Below are positions 6,297 to 9,861 of a stretch of DNA of 9,861 nucleotides, piece after piece. Position numbers and translations under genes: made by a program. Source of the stretch: Clostridia bacterium (lineage in GTDB: Bacteria; Bacillota; Clostridia; Oscillospirales; Acutalibacteraceae). Under the pieces are notes generated by a model. It did no database searches, was not told the origin of the DNA, and saw only the letters and a list, made by a program, of their open reading frames with translations. The DNA is taken from contig JAFWRV010000324.1 in assembly GCA_017519685.1 (NCBI GenBank), positions 1-9,861 on the forward strand, given 5' to 3'. Numbering within the stretch: the first letter of the stretch is position 1; each line of letters begins with the position of its first letter.

Positions 6297-7096
6297 ACAC
6301 CGATCAACTTCTCAACCAGATTGAAGATTTAATTGATTCCGGCTCCAAAACTCTCAGAGGCGGAAAAGTGGCAATAGATGCGGAAGCGGTCAAATCATCG
6401 ATTTATGAACTGCGAGAAGGCCTTCCCAAGGAAATCGCCCAGGCGAAAATCATTGTTGCCGACAGAAACAACATCCTTGCGAAAGCAAAGACGGAGTCTG
6501 TCAATGTCGTGACCGAAGCCCAGGAAAAATCAAGGGCTCTCGTTGCCGCCGCCGAAGAAAAGGTCAGAACTCTCGTTCTCAAGACCGAGGATTACTGCAA
6601 AAACAAGGTTGCCGAAGCGGACGCAAGCGCGGCGAAAATAGTTTCGGATGCGTCGGCTCAGGCCAATGATATCAAGACCCAGGCAATGGTTGAAGCGACA
6701 AATATGGTTGACAGCAGCGTCATCGTCATAGAAGCCAAAAACAAGGCGGACGAAATCACTGCGCAGGCGAATGAAAAATCAAGGGAAATCATTGCCGACG
6801 CCAACAATCAGGCGGCTGCAATTGTCACAACGGCAATCGACCAGGCGAATCTCACCGAAACCAAAGCTCAGGAAAAATCCGACGAAATCATTGAAAAGGC
6901 AAACAAGTGGTCTGCGGAAATCCGCACCTCGGCAGCCGATTTCATCGACAACATCATGCTGACCGCGGACAGCGCCATTGCCAACAGTCTCAATGAAGTC
7001 CGCGCCGCGCGCACAAGCATAAGAAGCATAACCGGCAAAGTCAGCGACAACGAAATTTCCTCTGCCGGAGAAATGGCCGATCAGCAAAATGGATAA
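6293..7096 (+). CDS. Uncharacterised alanine-rich coiled-coil protein of 11-residue repeats
   Basis: The 267-residue product starts within the coaD stop (ATGA overlap) and has AGAAAGGA ten bases upstream. Residues 1-64 contain a non-repetitive head with LRGGKVAIDAEAVKSSIYEL and LPKEIAQAKIIV. This resembles the head of clostridial proteins often labelled ATPase or V-type H+-ATPase subunit H-like, though no nucleotide-binding motif is present. Residues 65-246 form an almost unbroken series of 11-residue units with Ala first and Ala/Ser fifth, the pattern of a long right-handed coiled coil like the stalk subunits of F- and V-type ATPases. No other ATPase genes are nearby and there is no membrane segment or signal peptide. 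Its role is unknown. A cytoplasmic rod or scaffold is only an inference from the composition. Confidence 0.9.
   Translation: MNTDQLLNQIEDLIDSGSKTLRGGKVAIDAEAVKSSIYELREGLPKEIAQAKIIVADRNNILAKAKTESVNVVTEAQEKSRALVAAAEEKVRTLVLKTEDYCKNKVAEADASAAKIVSDASAQANDIKTQAMVEATNMVDSSVIVIEAKNKADEITAQANEKSREIIADANNQAAAIVTTAIDQANLTETKAQEKSDEIIEKANKWSAEIRTSAADFIDNIMLTADSAIANSLNEVRAARTSIRSITGKVSDNEISSAGEMADQQNG
6485..7030 (+). repeat. 16 hendecad (11-residue) coding repeats
   Basis: Residues 65-141 are seven consecutive 11-residue units in register (first residue A, A, A, T, A, A, A). Six residues (142-147, SVIVIE) then break the phase. Residues 148-246 are nine more units (first residue A eight times, then V). 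Units typically read A-x-x-x-[AS]-x-x-[ILVM], for example AQEKSRALVAA, ANEKSREIIAD and AQEKSDEIIEK. At DNA level a 13-base word GAAAAATCAAGGG occurs at 6524-6536 and again at 6773-6785. The units are otherwise well diverged, so this is an old protein-level repeat rather than a recent tandem duplication. Confidence 0.8.
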
Positions 7097-7874
7097 ATCC
7101 GTATTCGCAAAAACAAAATATTTTATCATTGACATGGACGGTACCTTCTATCTCAGCGGAAACCTGATAGAAGGTTCCGAATATTTCATATCAAAAGTCA
7201 GGGAAACGGGTCGTGATTTTTATTTCTTCACGAACAATTCCTCCAACAATGTTGAGGTGTGCCGCGACAAGCTCGCGAAAATGGGCTTCCCCGTTGACGA
7301 AAAAAGAGTCATCGTGTCCTCACACGTTGCGGCAAGTTATCTCAACAAGAACTATCCCGGAAAAAAAGTCTATCTTCTCGGAAACGAAAGACTGACCGGA
7401 GATATGCTCGCGGCGGGAATCAATCTCACAGATGAAAATCCCGACATCGTTTTACTCGGCTTTGATACGACGCTGACCTATGAAAAAATCAGGAAAGCGG
7501 CGAAATATATTTATGAGGGAGCGGTCTATCTCGCGACTCATCCCGATGTCAACTGCCCCACCGCAGACGGCTTCAAGCCGGACACCGGCTCGATGATTGA
7601 GATGTTTGCCGCCTCAACAGGAAGAAGACCCGAAGTATTGGGAAAACCAATGACCGCGACCGTTGATTACATCACCGGACTGCTCGGATGCGAAAGAGAC
7701 GAGCTCGCTTTCATAGGCGACCGGCTCGCGACGGATATAGCAATCGGTATGAATCACTCAATCCCCTGCGCTCTGGTATTCAGCGGAGTCACCACTCCGG
7801 AGGAATACGCGCAGTCCCAAATCCGCGCAAGCGTTGCGGTAGAAAATCTCAAGGCGCTCGCCGAATATCTCTGA
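7089..7874 (+). CDS. HAD-superfamily (subfamily IIA) phosphatase, NagD/AraL-like
   Basis: Cytoplasmic hydrolase of 261 residues with all four HAD motifs. Motif I is DMDGT (15-19, nucleophile D15, acid/base D17), motif II is FTNNSS (47-52), motif III Lys is in LGKPM (K187), and motif IV is FIGDRLATDI (208-217). The cap between motifs II and III is of the IIA type found in NagD, AraL, p-nitrophenyl phosphatases and glycerol-1-phosphate phosphatases. The substrate cannot be told from sequence; a small phosphorylated metabolite is likely. The gene overlaps the preceding one by eight bases and has no convincing ribosome binding site (nearest GGAG is 18 bases away), which suggests coupled translation. 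The product ends ALAEYL just before the queT leader. Confidence 0.93.
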   Translation: MDKSVFAKTKYFIIDMDGTFYLSGNLIEGSEYFISKVRETGRDFYFFTNNSSNNVEVCRDKLAKMGFPVDEKRVIVSSHVAASYLNKNYPGKKVYLLGNERLTGDMLAAGINLTDENPDIVLLGFDTTLTYEKIRKAAKYIYEGAVYLATHPDVNCPTADGFKPDTGSMIEMFAASTGRRPEVLGKPMTATVDYITGLLGCERDELAFIGDRLATDIAIGMNHSIPCALVFSGVTTPEEYAQSQIRASVAVENLKALAEYL

Positions 7875-7960
7875 TTCGGCAATGTCGGTTCGAAACCTTC
7901 CCGACAGGCACTTGCTCGGTGCCGAACAAAACTAAAGGCGCTGCCCGGCAGCAAAAGGAG
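7875..7960 (+). promoter_or_regulatory. Putative preQ1 riboswitch in the queT leader (class III-like, inserted hairpin)
   Basis: The leader before queT folds as a pseudoknot candidate. Stem P1 is TGTCGG (7883-7888) with CCGACA (7901-7906), closing a 12-base loop. A second hairpin is GGCAC (7907-7911) with GTGCC (7919-7923). An A-rich tail ACAAAACTAAAGG (7926-7938) follows. Its AAGG (7935-7938) can pair with CCTT (7896-7899) in the P1 loop. An A-rich tail returning to a hairpin loop is the hallmark of preQ1 aptamers, and queT is a known target. The extra hairpin and the separation of the pseudoknot from the ribosome binding site (AAAAGGAG, 7953-7960) resemble class III, but I cannot exclude a class II or class I variant. 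A small hairpin (7940-7944 with 7948-7952) abuts the binding site. Confidence 0.7.
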
Positions 7961-7968
7961 TAACAAAA

Positions 7969-8511
7969 ATGAAAAACCAGAAACGCGTGCGCTTTCTCGT
8001 TGAAAGCGCAATGATTGCGGCTGTCTATGCCGTAACCACCTACATCTGCGCAGCATTCAACCTCGCCTACGGACCCGTTCAGTTCAGATTTTCCGAAGCT
8101 CTTACGGTTCTGTCGGCACTGACACCCGCCGCGATACCCGGCCTGACCCTCGGCTGTATCATCAGCAACATCGGAAGTCCTATGGGAATAATCGATGTCG
8201 TTTTCGGCTCGGTCGCCACACTGCTCGCCGCGGTATTCGGATGGCTTTGCAGAAACATTAAAATCAAGCAGATTCCCCTGCTTTCAATCATTTATCCCGT
8301 TATCTTTAACGGAATAATAATCGGCGCCGAAATAATCTTTATGCTCAGCGACGAAGCGCCGACCTTCACGGCTTTTCTGATAAACGGAGGCCAGGTGGCG
8401 CTCGGCGAACTTGCCGTCTGCCTCATCGGCGGAATACCGCTTTATCTCGGTCTGAAACGCACGAAGCTGTTCACCGGCTCCTCCACAAAAAGCACGGAGA
8501 AAACAGAATAA
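7969..8511 (+). CDS. queT: Queuosine precursor ECF-transporter substrate-binding protein QueT
   Basis: QueT is the membrane S component of an energy-coupling-factor transporter that takes up queuosine precursors such as preQ1. It works with ECF ATPase and T subunits encoded elsewhere. The 180-residue product is strongly hydrophobic, with about five to six membrane segments (roughly 9-31, 42-66, 72-93, 102-126 and 137-161) and a charged C-terminal tail. The family signatures GPVQFRFSEALTVL (35-48), LGCIISNIGSP (61-71), DVVFGSVATLLAA (76-88) and NGGQVALGE (139-147) are present. AAAAGGAG lies eight bases before the ATG. A preQ1 riboswitch-like leader precedes it and a strong terminator follows. 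No queuosine biosynthesis gene is in the window, so salvage rather than synthesis is suggested. Confidence 0.93.
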   Translation: MKNQKRVRFLVESAMIAAVYAVTTYICAAFNLAYGPVQFRFSEALTVLSALTPAAIPGLTLGCIISNIGSPMGIIDVVFGSVATLLAAVFGWLCRNIKIKQIPLLSIIYPVIFNGIIIGAEIIFMLSDEAPTFTAFLINGGQVALGELAVCLIGGIPLYLGLKRTKLFTGSSTKSTEKTE

Positions 8512-8520
8512 GACAAAAAC

Positions 8521-8560
8521 CACCGCCGCGGGATGAAACCCGCGGCGGTGTATCTTTTCT
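8521..8560 (+). terminator. Rho-independent terminator of the rsmD-to-queT operon
   Basis: A perfect 12-bp GC-rich stem (8521-8532 with 8539-8550) closes the loop ATGAAA and is followed by the T-rich TATCTTTTCTTT. It begins nine bases after the queT stop. Confidence 0.93.
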
Positions 8561-8565
8561 TTGTC

Positions 8566-8597
8566 AAAAAATACCGCAGGCAAAATTACCTGCGGTA
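8566..8597 (-). terminator. Rho-independent terminator of yebC
   Basis: Read on the minus strand, a perfect 9-bp stem TACCGCAGG/CCTGCGGTA (8597-8589 with 8580-8572) encloses an 8-base loop. It is followed directly by six T residues (8571-8566). It lies about 40 bases beyond the yebC stop and faces the queT terminator. Confidence 0.9.
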
Positions 8598-8635
8598 AGA
8601 AAAGTGTTATAAGCAAATCACTTTCAGCTGAATTA

Positions 8636-9376
8636 TCAGCCTTCCAAATCATCGGGATTTTCCCAGTTGTGCCAGACGCCCTGGATATCGTCGTTATCCT
8701 CAAACATCTCGAGCATCTTGCTCATTGCCTGCATATCCTCCTGCTCGGTGAGCTTGACGTAAGTTGAGGGAATATATGCCGCCTCAGCGGAGATGAAAGT
8801 ATATCCCTTTGCCGAAAGCGCCTCGCTGACTGCTCCGCAGTCATAAGGATCGGTACGGATTTCGTAGATACCTTCGTCGGTAAGGAAATCCGTCGCGCCG
8901 GCTTCAAGGGCGTCCTCCATCAGTTTTTCCTCGTCAATATCCTCGCTCTCGATAAGAATCTGTCCCTGCTTTGTGAAGAGGAATGAAACGCTGCCGTTCT
9001 GGCCCATATTTCCGCCGTATTTATCAAAATAATGACGCACGTCGCCGGCTGTACGGTTGCGGTTGTCCGTAAGGGCTTCAACGATTACGGCAATACCCTT
9101 GGGACCGTATCCCTCATAGATTATTTCCTCAAAATTCGCTCCGCCCTGTTCTCCGGCGGCCTTTTTGATTATCCTGTCAATATTGTCGTTGGGAACATTG
9201 TTTGCCTTCGCTTTGGCAATAACATCCTTGAGCTTTGAGTTGCTTGCGGGATCGGGACCGCCCTCACGCACCACGACGGCTATTTCTCTGCCGATTTTGG
9301 TGAAAACCTTGGCTCTGGCGTTATCTGTCTTTTCCTTTTTTCTTTTGATTGTACTCCATTTGGAATGTCCTGACAT
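8636..9376 (-). CDS. yebC: YebC/PmpR/TACO1-family translation-associated protein
   Basis: The 246-residue product begins MSGHSKWSTIKRKK and continues with KVFTKIGREIAVVVREGGPDP (24-44), the conserved start of the family. Further signatures are NNVPNDNIDRIIKKA (59-73), EEIIYEGYGPKG (83-94), NRNRTAGDVRHYF (105-117) and GGNMGQNGSVSFLF (121-134), and it ends in DDIQGVWHNWE. Members were long annotated as DNA-binding transcriptional regulators. More recent work on bacterial YebC and mitochondrial TACO1 supports a ribosome-associated role that relieves stalling at difficult motifs such as polyproline. The protein is cytoplasmic. GAGG lies seven bases before the ATG. It has its own consensus promoter and terminator and so can be a single-gene unit. 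In many proteobacteria yebC adjoins ruvC; here it is about 6 kb away, in a separate unit. Confidence 0.97.
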   Translation of the reverse strand: MSGHSKWSTIKRKKEKTDNARAKVFTKIGREIAVVVREGGPDPASNSKLKDVIAKAKANNVPNDNIDRIIKKAAGEQGGANFEEIIYEGYGPKGIAVIVEALTDNRNRTAGDVRHYFDKYGGNMGQNGSVSFLFTKQGQILIESEDIDEEKLMEDALEAGATDFLTDEGIYEIRTDPYDCGAVSEALSAKGYTFISAEAAYIPSTYVKLTEQEDMQAMSKMLEMFEDNDDIQGVWHNWENPDDLEG

Positions 9377-9417
9377 ACAAAAACCTCGTTTCGGTTAATT
9401 TATCTTCTAACTATGTA

Positions 9418-9446
9418 ATTATAGTATGACTGCATTTTTTTGTCAA
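9418..9446 (-). promoter_or_regulatory. Perfect consensus sigma-A promoter of yebC
   Basis: On the minus strand TTGACA (9446-9441) and TATAAT (9423-9418) are separated by exactly 17 bases, matching consensus at all 12 positions. Transcription would start near 9411, about 35 bases before the yebC ATG. This points to strong, largely constitutive expression. Confidence 0.9.
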
Positions 9447-9459
9447 GTACGGATTAATC

Positions 9460-9861
9460 TTAAATGGTTGTTCTGAATCCCTTGCCGAGGACCTCGTTTG
9501 CCTCGCTGACTATTATGAAAGTTCCGGAGTCGATGGATTTCGCGATTTTGATAAGCGCGCTGATTTCGTGCTTTCTCGCGACGCAGATAAGCATGTTTTT
9601 TTCTTCCCCGGTATAAGCTCCTACGACTGGAACTATTGAAACGCCGCGTCTTGACGACGCTATCATCGCTTTTGAAACCTCGTCCGCCTTTTCGGTGAAT
9701 ATCATCAGCATCTTTCCGTTTCCCATACCGTAAAGCAGTGCATCAATAACCCTTGTGCTGACAAACGCCACGATGATTGCGTAAAGGCCGCTTTCCACGC
9801 TGCGGAATACCAGCATATTCGTGATAACTATCAGCGCGTCGGCGGTCATAACCGTTTTTCC
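9460..9861 (-). CDS. YitT-family membrane protein with DUF2179 domain (C-terminal 133 codons, cut by window edge)
   Basis: The frame is open to the window edge and ends in a TAA, so only the C-terminal 133 residues are seen. The first part (GKTVMTADALIVITNMLVFRS, then GLYAIIVAFVSTRVIDALLYG) matches the last membrane segments of the YitT/DUF161 family. The remainder (MLMIFTEKADEVSKAMIASSRRGVSIVPVVGAYTGEEKNMLICV) is the DUF2179 domain, with its hallmark RGV and GxYTGEEK segments and the ending EANEVLGKGF. Such proteins are usually about 280-300 residues with five to six membrane helices; their transported substrate or role is not established. An internal ATG at 9849 is not the true start. No terminator is visible between it and yebC, so some read-through into yebC is possible. 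Confidence 0.88.
   Translation of the reverse strand, partial: GKTVMTADALIVITNMLVFRSVESGLYAIIVAFVSTRVIDALLYGMGNGKMLMIFTEKADEVSKAMIASSRRGVSIVPVVGAYTGEEKNMLICVARKHEISALIKIAKSIDSGTFIIVSEANEVLGKGFRTTI

Noticed and set aside
6293..7096. Coiled-coil protein as a true V-type ATPase stalk subunit
   Set aside because: The likeness is in composition and 11-residue periodicity; no other ATPase gene is near and no nucleotide-binding motif is present.
7834..7868. Internal promoter for queT at the end of the phosphatase gene
   Set aside because: TTGCGG has no fitting -10 at 16-18 bases; the riboswitch leader may simply be part of the operon transcript.
1..9861. Mobile element, prophage, defence system, CRISPR array or toxin-antitoxin pair
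   Set aside because: Nearly all of the window is explained by conserved housekeeping genes and short intergenic regions; no transposase, integrase, direct-repeat array or attachment site was seen.

Overview
This is a housekeeping stretch of a low-to-middle GC chromosome. It most likely comes from an uncultured member of the Clostridia, probably near Oscillospiraceae/Ruminococcaceae. The reasons are the Firmicutes-style gene pairs (a PDZ/radical-SAM/DUF512 gene next to der, and rsmD-coaD followed by a coiled-coil gene), strong GGAGG-type ribosome binding sites, and consensus sigma-A promoters. I see no tRNA, rRNA, CRISPR array, insertion sequence, prophage gene or defence gene. The family assignments rest on motifs read by eye, not on searches.

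Left half, minus strand (5092 down to 1): one tightly packed operon read from a promoter at 5065-5092. The order is DUF512 radical-SAM protein, der (ribosome-assembly GTPase), ruvC, ruvA, ruvB, then the first 79 codons of a SAM-dependent methyltransferase that runs off the window edge. Gaps are 3 to 11 nt and der/ruvC overlap by ATGA. RuvA, RuvB and RuvC together form the complete Holliday-junction migration and resolution machine.

Centre: a 200-nt AT-rich divergent promoter region (5042-5253) with back-to-back promoters and a perfect 12-bp palindrome beside the rightward one.

Right half, plus strand (5185 to about 8560): rsmD (16S rRNA m2G966 methyltransferase), coaD (coenzyme A biosynthesis), an uncharacterised long alanine-rich coiled-coil protein built of 11-residue repeats, a HAD-IIA phosphatase, and queT (ECF-transporter S component for queuosine precursors). 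The last gene is preceded by a leader that folds like a preQ1 riboswitch with an inserted hairpin. A strong intrinsic terminator closes this operon. It faces a second terminator belonging to yebC, which is read leftward from a perfect consensus promoter. The window ends in the C-terminal part of a YitT-type membrane protein with a DUF2179 domain.

No obvious new multi-gene system is present. The two points most worth following up are the queT leader RNA and the hendecad-repeat protein encoded directly after coaD.
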